Shown in pieces: positions 1 through 8,221 of a stretch of 64,000 bases of DNA (position 1 is its first letter; every line of letters starts with the position of its first letter). The notes beneath the pieces are model-generated. The model was not told the origin of the DNA and ran no database searches. It worked only from the letters and a program-made list of their open reading frames with translations. The stretch is from Caballeronia udeis. Its GTDB lineage: Bacteria > Pseudomonadota > Gammaproteobacteria > Burkholderiales > Burkholderiaceae. Location: positions 1 to 64,000 of the forward strand of contig NZ_FCOK02000031.1 in NCBI RefSeq assembly GCF_001544555.2, read 5' to 3'. The position numbers were made by a program, and so were the translations under genes.

Positions 1-153
1 TTCGGCTCGGTCAAGCAACTGATTAAGCGTATCGATCAATTCGTGTCCCACTACAACGAGAATTGCAAACCTTTTACATGGACCGCTTCCGCTGACTCCA
101 TCCTCGCAAAGCTACAAAGACTTTGTACGAGAATCAGCGGAACGGAACACTAG
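1..153 (+). CDS. IS630-family transposase, C-terminal end (cut by window edge)
   Basis: The first 50 codons are open in frame 1 and end at TAG 151-153. The peptide contains HYNENCKPFTWTASADSIL followed by a basic tail, which matches the C-terminal end of IS630-type DDE transposases (HYN...KPF.WT...I). The catalytic DDE residues lie upstream of the window, so it cannot be judged whether the element is intact. The copy marks an insertion-sequence boundary next to a broken amidase gene. The terminal inverted repeat should lie within roughly the next 100 bases, but its partner is outside the window and it cannot be defined here. Confidence 0.75.
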   Translation, partial: FGSVKQLIKRIDQFVSHYNENCKPFTWTASADSILAKLQRLCTRISGTEH

Positions 154-269
154 CAGCGTTTGGGCAAATGCCCGCCTGCGCATCCACTATTGTCCTGGTT
201 TAATCGGCTGGCATACTAAAGGCACTTGCGCGCTTAGGCCACCCAATACACACCGGGACTATTCACGAG

Positions 270-1627
270 ATGACTGAACCAGCAAATGCACTTACCTTGC
301 GCGACATCCGCCGTGCCGTCGAGAGCGGTGTCCTTACAATCCGGCAAAGCATTGAATCCGCCGATGAGGCGGCCCGGCGAACACAGCCGTGGTTGCATGC
401 ATTCAGTTATCTGCCGGACTCGCCAGCGGTCAATCAAGCAGATACCGGGTTGCCGTTCGCGGGCATTCCCGTCGGCATAAAGGATCTTATCGACACGGCG
501 GACATGCCGACCGAGTACAACTCGCCGGCCTACGCGGGCCGCAGGCCCGGGACCGACTCGGTATTGGTGGCGCGCTTGCGGCAAGCGGGTGGAACCGTCG
601 TGGGAAAGACCACACAACAGAGTTCGCCTGGCGCCATCCGGGTCCAACGGTTAATCCGTGGAATACGAAACATACGCCCGGAGGCTCGTCCAGCGGGTCT
701 GCCGCGGCTGTGTCAGCGGGGATTGTCCCTCTCGCGTTCGGGACACAGACCATTGGTTCCGTCATTCGCCCTGCAGCCTATTGCGGTGTCGTGGGATTTA
801 AACCGACCTATGGCAGCATCGCCAGAACCGGTGTGTTGCCGCTGGCGCCATCGCTCGATCACATAGGGCTGTTTACCGCCAACGTTGCGGATGCGGCTTA
901 CGCCTTCAAGGTCGTATCGGGCGGTGACGACCAGGACTTTCACTCTTCTCATGTACGCCGCAATGGCAAAGGCAATGACGGCAGCGCACACATGCGCATC
1001 GGTATGCTGCGCAGACCAGTAGGGACCGCGATGGAACCGGCTCAGCACAGCGCGTTGACGCAACTGGCCGCACGACTGGAAGCGGATGGAGCGGAACTTG
1101 TCACGGTCGATTTTCCCGACGAACTGGGGGACATGGGCGCGTTGATCTCCGCGATATTGTCGGTGGAAGCCGCGGTGGTGCACGGCGCGCTTCTGGACCG
1201 GTCGCCCGGTCTCGTCAGCCCGGTCATGACATCGTTGATCAACGATGGCCGCGGGGTATCGAGCGTTGACTATGCGCGGGCGAGGGCTGCGCAGGTGCGG
1301 CTTGCCCATTTTTTTGACCACTGGTTGCAAGCCGCCATGCGTCTTGACGCGCTTCTCGTCGCGCCGGCGCCGGGGGAAGCACCGGTCGGGCTCAGCTATA
1401 CCGGCGACGCTTCGTGGTGCGCTCCATGGACATTCCTGGGCGTTCCCACCGTCACCGTACCCATTGCTCTCGGACCAGCAGGGTTGCCCCTGGGCGCTCA
1501 ACTGATCGGCGCAGCCCAACACGACGAACGCTTGCTTGCGGTGGCAGAGTGGGTGGAAGCGCGAGCGGGCTGGCAGGATGTGAAGCTGAAGGCAAGCACG
1601 AGTCGCGACAACACACGCGACACGTGA
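270..1627 (+). pseudogene. Amidase (amidase signature family), frameshifted
   Basis: Two overlapping frames together spell one amidase. Frame one from ATG 270 carries the N-terminal part with the catalytic lysine region GIPVGIKDLID and ends its homology at VVGKTT (about 600-614). The next frame resumes with TTEFAW and continues through the Gly/Ser-rich GGSSSGSAAAVSAG and the nucleophile region GSVIRPAAYCGVVGFKPTYG to TGA 1627. The span is 1358 bases, and one added base gives 1359, or 452 residues, a normal amidase length. So a single base is missing near 609-613, in the conserved GKTxTTEFA stretch. It would hydrolyse an amide or act like AtzE/GatA-type amidases; the substrate is unknown. The break is either a real mutation or a sequencing error, because the rest of the gene is not decayed. 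Confidence 0.85.
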
Positions 1628-1837
1628 TGTTTCAAACTCCGCGGCCCAGTCACGTAAATGACCGATCAAGACGGTGATTGCGCCGCACGCATGTCATGCG
1701 CCGCACTGAAGACACGCGCTACCACTACGACCAGGAAACCGTAGAATGCAAAGGCATCGAGACAGCACAACACGTGACCTTGCGTATCCGCTCGTCGCGC
1801 AGTCACACTGAACGTCCTCCATGTCGGGAGCAGTCTT

Positions 1838-3298
1838 GTGAAAGATCCGCTGGTTCTTGGCTTCGTGCTGGTCATGACCGACGTCGTGCTCTGGCGTGCG
1901 GCGTTTCCACGCAACGACACCATTTGCTTGCTGCTCAGACTGGTGATTTTCGCGCTGCTGAGCGCCCTGTTGTTCGAATCGGCCCTGAGTCCCTTCACGC
2001 CGGCGCCGTGGCCTGAATCCCCGGGCCGTCATCTTGCGGCGCAGATCATCGAGGTGTCGTGGTGGCTCATCGGCGCGCGTCTCCTTACGTTGTCGCTGGA
2101 CGCCGTGTTCCGATCGCGGCATTGGCACAAGGAGCGTCTCTTCCAGGACGTACTTGGCGCACTGGTGTTTCTCGCAGCCGTGGTGGCCTCACTCGCATTC
2201 GTGCTGGGGTTGCCGGTGACAGGACTGGTCGCTACCTCCGGCGCGTTGGCAATCGTGCTGGGTCTCGCAATCCAAAGCACGCTTAGCGATGTGTTCGCCG
2301 GGATCGTACTGAACACGACCGAGCCCTATCACATTGGGAACTGGGTATCGGTCGATGGCGTGGAGGGCAAGGTGCTGGAGATGAACTGGCGTGCGACGCA
2401 CCTGCTCACCTCCCAGGGCAATGTCGTCATCGTCCCAAACAGTGTGGCGGCCAAGGCGAAAATTACCAACAGCAGCCGTCCCGTTGCGCTTCACGGCGTG
2501 TCCATCACGCTCCAGATTTCGCCGGAAGAACGCCCGGCTACGGTCCTTGGCGCATTGGAGCGCGCAATAGAGGGAAGCAGCATGGTGCTGCAATCGCCGG
2601 CGCCCTATACGCTTGTCAAGAAAGCCTCGATCAATGCGATTGAATACGAAGTCACGGTTTATGTCGACGACATAGGCAAGTCCGTGGTCGTGACGAACCA
2701 GCTTTACGACCTGTGCCATCGTCATCTCGCCGCTGCGGGAATCGAACTGTGGCCATTGAGCGTTCCCCGGCCGCCACGCCACGACGCCGCCGACAGCCGG
2801 CAACGGCTCCTGTCGCACGTCGAGCTCTTCCGTGCCTTGAAGAGCGAGGAAGTCGAAGCGCTGTCGAAGAGACTGTCGCGTCACGAATATGAAGCGGATC
2901 AGGTAATCGTCAAGTCAGAGGAGGTGACGGACTACCTGATGATCGTCGAGTCGGGTGTCATTTCGGTGATGGTGGCAGGACCCTCGGGTCCGGTCGAATC
3001 CGCGCGCCTGGGACCTGGAGACTCCATTGGTGAAGCGGGCGTCCTGGCGGGGTTGCCGGTCCAGGCGCAAGTCACGGCTTTGACGCGGGCGATAATCTAT
3101 CGGCTGGACAAGACGGACCTGACGCCCTTGTTAAAGAGCCGGCCGGAGGTCGGCCAGCAGATGTGCCACCTGCTTTCGCAACGGCAAGACTCCCTGCGCA
3201 AGCTGAACACCGAGATACCCGTGCCAGTGGGCACCGAACACACGCTGCTGGACTGGGTGCGCGCCGGCATGCACAAGCTACATGACCTGACCACTTAG
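1838..3298 (+). CDS. MscS-superfamily channel with cyclic-nucleotide-binding domain (bCNG type)
   Basis: This 486-residue inner-membrane protein starts at GTG 1838, behind GGAG at 1826-1829. Hydrophobic segments lie near residues 3-22, 31-50 and 69-90. A MscS-like pore helix (GLVATSGALAIVLGLAIQS, about 128-146) leads into the beta domain (GNWVSVDGVEGKVLEMNWRATHL). Residues about 330-465 form a cyclic-nucleotide-binding fold ending in GDSIGEAGVLAGLPVQAQVTA. This architecture defines bacterial cyclic-nucleotide-gated channels of the MscS family, which gate weakly or not at all on tension. The conserved arginine of the phosphate-binding cassette (normally R-S/T-A) appears to be glutamine here, so ligand binding is uncertain. 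It is monocistronic, with unrelated neighbours. Confidence 0.85.
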   Translation: MKDPLVLGFVLVMTDVVLWRAAFPRNDTICLLLRLVIFALLSALLFESALSPFTPAPWPESPGRHLAAQIIEVSWWLIGARLLTLSLDAVFRSRHWHKERLFQDVLGALVFLAAVVASLAFVLGLPVTGLVATSGALAIVLGLAIQSTLSDVFAGIVLNTTEPYHIGNWVSVDGVEGKVLEMNWRATHLLTSQGNVVIVPNSVAAKAKITNSSRPVALHGVSITLQISPEERPATVLGALERAIEGSSMVLQSPAPYTLVKKASINAIEYEVTVYVDDIGKSVVVTNQLYDLCHRHLAAAGIELWPLSVPRPPRHDAADSRQRLLSHVELFRALKSEEVEALSKRLSRHEYEADQVIVKSEEVTDYLMIVESGVISVMVAGPSGPVESARLGPGDSIGEAGVLAGLPVQAQVTALTRAIIYRLDKTDLTPLLKSRPEVGQQMCHLLSQRQDSLRKLNTEIPVPVGTEHTLLDWVRAGMHKLHDLTT

Positions 3299-3740
3299 CG
3301 AGTCCATGAAGCAAACGGCTTGGCGAGCAGTGGATTAGAGCAAGGGGCCATCGGCTCGCATGCAACTCATGTTGGCATAAAAGCGCTCTTTAGCGCTGAC
3401 ATTCAGTCGACTTAAAAAGGCAGCCTCATGCTTTGCCTTATGTCTTGTTTTTCAATAAAAAACCATCGCTATAAAAATGCCCGATTTATTGGCTAATACA
3501 AAGAGCGTCTTAGTCGTCAAGGCTAGCGGCAATCCACTGCTGGCCTAAGTACCTCATGCCGTGTTGCTTACATTGCACGTGCTCGCAGGCTTTGCCAACC
3601 GAAACACATCAAGATTTTCGATTTGTCGGATCGAAATTTTTCAATGTTTCATTCGTGTCCGTGCCGTAAGATTTGCCAACTGAATCGCTTATTGCCGTCA
3701 CCCGTTTTTTCACCAGTCTCCCTTCGGAATGGAGTGTGCG
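3299..3740. other. Intergenic stretch, AT-richer than surroundings
   Basis: These 440 bases between the channel gene and the regulator remnant hold no credible reading frame. Around 3420-3500 the sequence is clearly richer in A and T than its flanks (runs such as ttcaataaaaaaccatcgct), which fits a promoter region or old junction DNA. No hairpin with a T tract was found after the channel stop codon. Confidence 0.4.
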
Positions 3741-3887
3741 ATGGTCCGGATCGGGCAACTTCTCATCTCCCTCGAAAGCAGGGAAATCCAGCTCAACAGC
3801 GAATCGCTGCGCATTGGCCGCCGCGCATTCGACATTCTTGAGGTATTGATCCGCGCAGAGGGAACGCGCAGCCCACAAAGAAACTAG
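3741..3887 (+). pseudogene. N-terminal remnant of a winged-helix regulator
   Basis: A 48-codon frame from ATG 3741 to TAG 3885-3887 encodes LLISLESREIQLNSESLRIG followed by RRAFDILEVLIRAEGT. This is the beginning of the OmpR/CadC-type winged-helix DNA-binding domain found at the start of large ATPase-containing regulators in Burkholderiales. The homology stops where recognition helices should follow, and the frame closes five codons later. It is therefore a truncated relic rather than a working regulator. It sits 48 bases upstream of the intact LysR gene, so the region has probably lost or replaced a regulator by deletion. Confidence 0.65.
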
Positions 3888-3935
3888 AATCTCCACTAGA
3901 GAACAGCGGTTCAGACAAAACGATCAGGAGACGTC

Positions 3936-4901
3936 GTGGATCTTTTCATATCGATGGAAGCGTTCGTGCGCGCCGCCGAAGCGCAGAGTTTCGCGAACGC
4001 GGCACGTCAGCTCGGTGTTGCAAAGTCGGTCGTGACATCGCGCGTGAAGCAGCTTGAAGAGCATTTCAACGTCGCGCTTTTTCATCGCTCCACGCGCGCT
4101 GTGCGCTTGTCCGAAGTGGGTGAGTCGTATTATCGCGACTGTGCGCAGCTCGTCAATAAAGTCCACGAACTGTCCGGCCGTACCAGCGCCGAAACCCATT
4201 CCTTGAGCGGAACGCTCAACGTTCACGTACTGCCAGGTTTCGCGCTGGGTCACTTTTCGCACGCGCTGATCGCTTTTCGCGAGGCGCATCCCCGTATCGA
4301 ATTCGTGGTGACGGTCAACGACCGCGTGATTGATCCCGTGCAGGAAGGGTTTGACCTGGCGTTGCAGATCTACCCGCCCGCGTCGAACCTGCTGGTCGAA
4401 CGCAAGCTTTTCCCGGTGCGCGGCGTGCTGTGCGCGGCACCGGGTTACCTGAAGGAGGAGCCCGTCATAGAAACGCCGCTCGACCTCGTGCGGCACGACT
4501 TTGCGCGTTATTCGTATTACCCGTGGGGCGACAACTGGCCCCTCATGAAGGGCAACGAATGTTTCGAGATCGCACTCAACCCGGTGCTCAAGACCAACAG
4601 CGTGCACCTGCTCCTCGAATTCGCCCGCGCCGGCGCCGGTGTCGCTTATCTGCCGACCATGGTGGCCGCCGCCGACCTGCTCGAACGGCGTCTCGTACGC
4701 GTGCTGCCCGAGTATGCTGCACCGCCGCTATGGCTCTCGGCGGTCTATCCTGCGTCTCACAGGTCGACCACAAAAGTGAAGGCGTTCGTCGAGTTCCTGC
4801 GTGCACGCTACCTGCGCGAACCGCAGTGGGACCGGGCGCTCGGCATCTCGCCGCCCGATGACGAAACGAAGAGCGTCGACGACGAACTCGGCGACGCGTG
4901 A
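3936..4901 (+). CDS. LysR-family transcriptional regulator, probable regulator of the hydroquinone operon
   Basis: This 321-residue protein starts at GTG 3936 with AGGAG at 3926-3930. Residues 1-60 form the LysR helix-turn-helix (FVRAAEAQSFANAARQLGVA, then a linker helix). A type-2 periplasmic-binding-like effector domain follows from about residue 90. The N-terminus MDLFISMEAFVRAAEAQSF places it in the CrgA/AaeR-like branch of the family. It lies in the same orientation as, and 210 bases upstream of, the hydroquinone dioxygenase genes, and a LysR-type dyad sits between them (5001-5021). That context suggests it activates the catabolic operon in response to an aromatic ligand; the link is inferred from position and the dyad only. 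Confidence 0.85.
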   Translation: MDLFISMEAFVRAAEAQSFANAARQLGVAKSVVTSRVKQLEEHFNVALFHRSTRAVRLSEVGESYYRDCAQLVNKVHELSGRTSAETHSLSGTLNVHVLPGFALGHFSHALIAFREAHPRIEFVVTVNDRVIDPVQEGFDLALQIYPPASNLLVERKLFPVRGVLCAAPGYLKEEPVIETPLDLVRHDFARYSYYPWGDNWPLMKGNECFEIALNPVLKTNSVHLLLEFARAGAGVAYLPTMVAAADLLERRLVRVLPEYAAPPLWLSAVYPASHRSTTKVKAFVEFLRARYLREPQWDRALGISPPDDETKSVDDELGDA

Positions 4902-4935
4902 GCGCGATAAGCGCCGCGCGGCGCGCTTCTTGGTA

Positions 4936-4977
4936 CGCTTCTCAGTACTTTCCTCAGTAATTTCCTCAGTACTTTCC
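4936..4977. repeat. Short 12-bp-period direct repeat
   Basis: The heptamer CTCAGTA occurs at 4941, 4953 and 4965, an exact 12-base period, with TTTC spacers between copies. The array lies just after the LysR stop codon and about 25 bases before the dyad at 5001. Its function is unknown; it could be a multi-site binding region or simple slippage. Confidence 0.6.
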
Positions 4978-5000
4978 CTAGCGTCTTTTACGAGCACGCA

Positions 5001-5021
5001 AGGTTCGCCAAACGCGAACCT
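5001..5021. promoter_or_regulatory. Inverted-repeat operator upstream of the hydroquinone operon (LysR T-N11-A type)
   Basis: Perfect eight-base arms, AGGTTCGC (5001-5008) and GCGAACCT (5014-5021), are separated by five bases. The inner T 5005 and A 5017 satisfy the T-N11-A rule for LysR recognition sites. The dyad lies about 90 bases before the first catabolic start codon and downstream of the LysR gene, where an activator site would be expected. Which protein binds is inferred. Confidence 0.6.
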
Positions 5022-5111
5022 CAATCCATTGCCCCGTTGCGCGCGCCGCCCTAATCTTCGTTCCAAGGCAACGCGTTCATCACCGTCTTTTACGGAGCAA
5101 TGGAGACAGAC

Positions 5112-5603
5112 ATGCAAGAGACCTATCTCGGCAGCCTCGGTAATTACCGCAAGGGCTCCATCGAAATCATCAAGGGCAAACCCGGACATTACGCCATGTC
5201 CAACGTATTCGAGGTCGCCAGCCACGCCGCACCCTACGAGAAAGTGGTGGTCGGTAAAAACCTCAAATACGTGATCGAGACGGTTCGCGCCGAAAGCGTC
5301 TCACCGTGGTTCAGCGCGTCGCACGACGAGTTCGCGGTGGTGCTCGACGGCGAGATCGACGTGCATTTCATCAAGCCCTCCAACGGTCCGCTCGTCAACG
5401 CCGATACGGAAGGCAGCGTGCGTCTGGACGCCGAACCTGCAGGCCAGCCGATGGGTTATGTGCGTCTGCGCCGCGGCCATCAGGCGCTGCTGCCGGCGGG
5501 CGCTGCTTACCGGTTCGAAGCCCGCCAGACCGGCGTCCTGCTCGTCCAGACCATTCTTGGGTCCTGTTCGGTCGAGAAGTGGGCCGAGATCTGCATTCAG
5601 TGA
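5112..5603 (+). CDS. hapC: Hydroquinone 1,2-dioxygenase, small (alpha) subunit
   Basis: This 163-residue cupin-like protein is the small subunit that pairs with the large subunit encoded next. ATG 5112 is preferred because GGAG at 5102-5105 is well spaced for it; an in-frame ATG lies at 5100. Sequence features include FSASHDEFAVVLDGEIDVHF and GYVRLRRGHQALLPAGAAYRFEA, a double-stranded beta-helix without an obvious full metal-ligand set. This is as known for HapC/PnpC, where iron is held by the large subunit. The enzyme opens the hydroquinone ring to 4-hydroxymuconic semialdehyde in the cytoplasm. Identification rests on the partner subunit and the gene order C-D-E-F known from Pseudomonas 4-hydroxyacetophenone and p-nitrophenol clusters. 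Confidence 0.85.
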   Translation: MQETYLGSLGNYRKGSIEIIKGKPGHYAMSNVFEVASHAAPYEKVVVGKNLKYVIETVRAESVSPWFSASHDEFAVVLDGEIDVHFIKPSNGPLVNADTEGSVRLDAEPAGQPMGYVRLRRGHQALLPAGAAYRFEARQTGVLLVQTILGSCSVEKWAEICIQ

Positions 5604-5665
5604 GAAAGCCGGTGATTGAGGCGCAAGCCGCCTTGTCGACCTGATCAATTTTCGAGGAACAAGCC

Positions 5666-6661
5666 ATGGACCAGTCAGCAGGTTTTCAAAGTGTCACCGC
5701 GACCGACCCGGACGCGACGAGCGGTTACCGCACCTTCACGCTAGGCGATTTCGAATTCAGCCGGGATGCTTATTTCGTCACGGTCAAATGGCCATCCAAG
5801 GGAGAAACCCGTTCGCACCAGATGCACGCCGACGACTTCCTGCGCGCGATGATGCGCGACGTGGCGTGGGGATTTTTCTACGGCTGGGTCAACTTTGACG
5901 AAGTGATCGGCACGCGCAATCACTACGGCCGCGTGGACATGTATGCCGGTTCGTATAACGCCAGCTTCAAGGAAGCAGGCGTCGACTACACGCAGCAGTT
6001 CGAAACGCCGCTGATCATGGCGACCTTCAAGGCGATCCTGAAGGACTGGGTCAACGAAGGGTTCGATCCGTTCGCGGCTCCCGAGGAAACGGGTTCCGCA
6101 TTCGGTATCAAGCATGGCGACAACATTGGCGCGATCGAGCGCACGCGCATTGCGACGAAACGCATGCCGGGGCTCGTGGGCGATTCGCCGTTGCGCGATG
6201 ACCTCCCGGTTAACCGGCAATTCGCGGACGTCGGCCAGGACGAGCCGGAGATTCACGCCGAGCCGGGCTTCGAACATGAGCTGCATGCGTTCAGTCTTTT
6301 CAAGTACCTCTCGCGTTCGGACGTGACCTGGAATCCATCGGTGACATCGGTGTGCAAGCAGAGTCTCTTTTGCCCGACCACCGAGGAATTCGTGCTTCCG
6401 GTTTTTCACGGCAACGACCGCGTGGAGTGGTTCCTGCAACTCTCCGACCAGATCATCTGGGACGTCGGCGACAAGGACACGGGTGAACCCCGTGCCCGCA
6501 TCACGATGAACGCCGGCGACATCGCCGCCATGCCGGCCGATATTCGCCACAAGGGTTATTCGCAAAAGCGTTCGATGCTGCTTGTGTGGGAGAACGCAAC
6601 GCCCGATCTGCCCAAGCGTTACGAGAGCGGCGAACTCCCCCCGTATCCCGTGCCGCTTTAA
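5666..6661 (+). CDS. hapD: Hydroquinone 1,2-dioxygenase, large (beta) iron-binding subunit
   Basis: This 331-residue protein is of the HapD/PnpD type. It carries the iron-ligand pattern of that family: His248-x-Asn250-x3-Glu254 (in FHGNDRVEW) and His295 (in DIRHKGYS). The 47-residue spacing between the two histidines matches what I recall for the characterised PnpD enzyme. With the small subunit it cleaves hydroquinone beside a hydroxyl, using Fe(II) and O2, to give 4-hydroxymuconic semialdehyde. AGGAAC precedes ATG 5666 and the gap from hapC is 62 bases, consistent with one transcript. It is intact and of normal length. Substituted hydroquinones could also be substrates. Confidence 0.9.
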   Translation: MDQSAGFQSVTATDPDATSGYRTFTLGDFEFSRDAYFVTVKWPSKGETRSHQMHADDFLRAMMRDVAWGFFYGWVNFDEVIGTRNHYGRVDMYAGSYNASFKEAGVDYTQQFETPLIMATFKAILKDWVNEGFDPFAAPEETGSAFGIKHGDNIGAIERTRIATKRMPGLVGDSPLRDDLPVNRQFADVGQDEPEIHAEPGFEHELHAFSLFKYLSRSDVTWNPSVTSVCKQSLFCPTTEEFVLPVFHGNDRVEWFLQLSDQIIWDVGDKDTGEPRARITMNAGDIAAMPADIRHKGYSQKRSMLLVWENATPDLPKRYESGELPPYPVPL

Positions 6662-6755
6662 ACCCCTTTTTCGTCTATCCAGGTCCCGAACGACGCAGGC
6701 CCCGCCGGCGTCGCGGGCAGGGCTTTGTCTTCAGTTTTTATCAGGCAGGACCACC

Positions 6756-8219
6756 ATGCAAACGCAACTGTTCATCAATGGCCGTTTCGTTCCCGCCGAG
6801 AGCGGTGAAACGCTGGCGTCACTCAACCCGCACGACAACTCCGTGATCGCCCAGGTATCGATGGCCGGACCTGCGGATATAGACCGTGCCGTCGCCGCGG
6901 CAAAAGCCGCATTCCCGAAGTGGAGCAACATGGCGGCGATGGATCGCGGCCGCCTGCTGCTCAAGCTGGCCGACGCCATTGAAGCGAATGCCGATGAACT
7001 GGCCCGGCTCGAATCGCTGGATACGGGTCATCCGATTCGCGATACCCGCAATCTCGACGTACCGCGCACCGCCGTCACGTTCCGTTATTTCGGCGGCATG
7101 GCGGACAAGTTCGAAGGGTCGGTTGTGCCGGTTGAAGCGGGCTTCCTGAACTATGTGACGCGCGAACCCGTTGGCGTGGTCGGGCAGGTGGTGCCATGGA
7201 ATTTCCCGCTGATGTTCACCAGCTGGAAGATGGCGCCCGCGCTTGCCGCCGGCAATTGCGTGATCATGAAACCGGCTGAACTCACGCCGCTTTCCAGCCT
7301 CGCGATTGCCGAACTGATGGCCGAGGTGGGCTTCCCGCCGGGCGTGGTCAACATCGTTCCCGGTCTCGGTCAGGTGGCGGGGCAATATATCGCCGAGCAT
7401 CCGGAGATCAGCAAGGTGGCATTCACGGGCTCGACCGCAGTCGGGCGCAAGGTCGTGCAGGCCTCGGCAGGCAATCTCAAGAAGGTGCAACTCGAACTGG
7501 GCGGCAAGGGTGCGAACGTCGTATTCGCCGACGCGAACCTTGACGCTGTCGTGCAAGGCTCGGCGTTCGGGATCTTTCATAACCAGGGGCAGGCGTGCAT
7601 TGCCGCTTCGCGGCTGATCGTGCATGAGTCGGTCGCGGACGAACTGCTTGAGCGTTTTATCGCGCTGGCGCGCTCGATCAGGATCGGCGATCCGCTCGAT
7701 CCGGCAACCGAGATGGGGCCGCTGACGTCGCGTCATCATCGGGACCGCGTGCTGTCTTATGTCGATGTCGCGCGCGAGCAAGGTGGCCGCATTCTGTCAG
7801 GCGGCAAGGCGCCGGATAACGCCGCGCTTGCCAAGGGTTGTTACGTTGAACCGACTATTGTCGCGGCGAAGCCAGGGGACCGCGTGTCGCAGGAAGAGGT
7901 GTTCGGACCGTTCGTTACGGTGAGCACATTCGGGAGCGACGAAGAGGCCCTGGCCATTGCAAACGGCACCGAATACGGCCTTGGCGCCGGCATGTGGACA
8001 CGCGACCTGCAACGCGCACATCTCTTTGCGCGGCAGTTGAAAAGCGGCATGGTCTGGATCAATTGCTATAAGCGCGTGAGCCCGGCGTCCCCGTTCGGCG
8101 GCGTGGGATCGAGTGGTTATGGCCGCGAGATGGGCTTTGAAGTCATGCGTGAATACACGCAAGCCAAGTCGGTCTGGGTGAACGTCGACGCCAACATTCC
8201 GCCTTACTACCCGCGCTGA
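6756..8219 (+). CDS. hapE: 4-hydroxymuconic semialdehyde dehydrogenase (aldehyde dehydrogenase family)
   Basis: This 487-residue NAD(P)+-dependent aldehyde dehydrogenase starts at ATG 6756 behind AGGCAGGA. Catalytic residues are visible: Glu247 in LELGGKGANVVF and Cys281 in NQGQACIAASR, with the cofactor motif FTGSTAVGRKV and the C-terminal EEVFGPFVTV. Its place between the dioxygenase and maleylacetate reductase genes gives its role: oxidising 4-hydroxymuconic semialdehyde to maleylacetate. On sequence alone it could be any betaine- or muconate-aldehyde-type enzyme; the specificity is from context. The reading frame can be extended upstream to 6582 over the end of hapD, but that extension lacks a ribosome-binding site. 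Confidence 0.87.
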   Translation: MQTQLFINGRFVPAESGETLASLNPHDNSVIAQVSMAGPADIDRAVAAAKAAFPKWSNMAAMDRGRLLLKLADAIEANADELARLESLDTGHPIRDTRNLDVPRTAVTFRYFGGMADKFEGSVVPVEAGFLNYVTREPVGVVGQVVPWNFPLMFTSWKMAPALAAGNCVIMKPAELTPLSSLAIAELMAEVGFPPGVVNIVPGLGQVAGQYIAEHPEISKVAFTGSTAVGRKVVQASAGNLKKVQLELGGKGANVVFADANLDAVVQGSAFGIFHNQGQACIAASRLIVHESVADELLERFIALARSIRIGDPLDPATEMGPLTSRHHRDRVLSYVDVAREQGGRILSGGKAPDNAALAKGCYVEPTIVAAKPGDRVSQEEVFGPFVTVSTFGSDEEALAIANGTEYGLGAGMWTRDLQRAHLFARQLKSGMVWINCYKRVSPASPFGGVGSSGYGREMGFEVMREYTQAKSVWVNVDANIPPYYPR

Positions 8220-8221
8220 TC

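Noticed and set aside
5112..6661. Alternative call as hydroxyquinol or gentisate dioxygenase
   Set aside because: The two-subunit arrangement, the HxNxxxE...H iron-ligand layout of the large subunit and the downstream semialdehyde dehydrogenase fit hydroquinone 1,2-dioxygenase instead.
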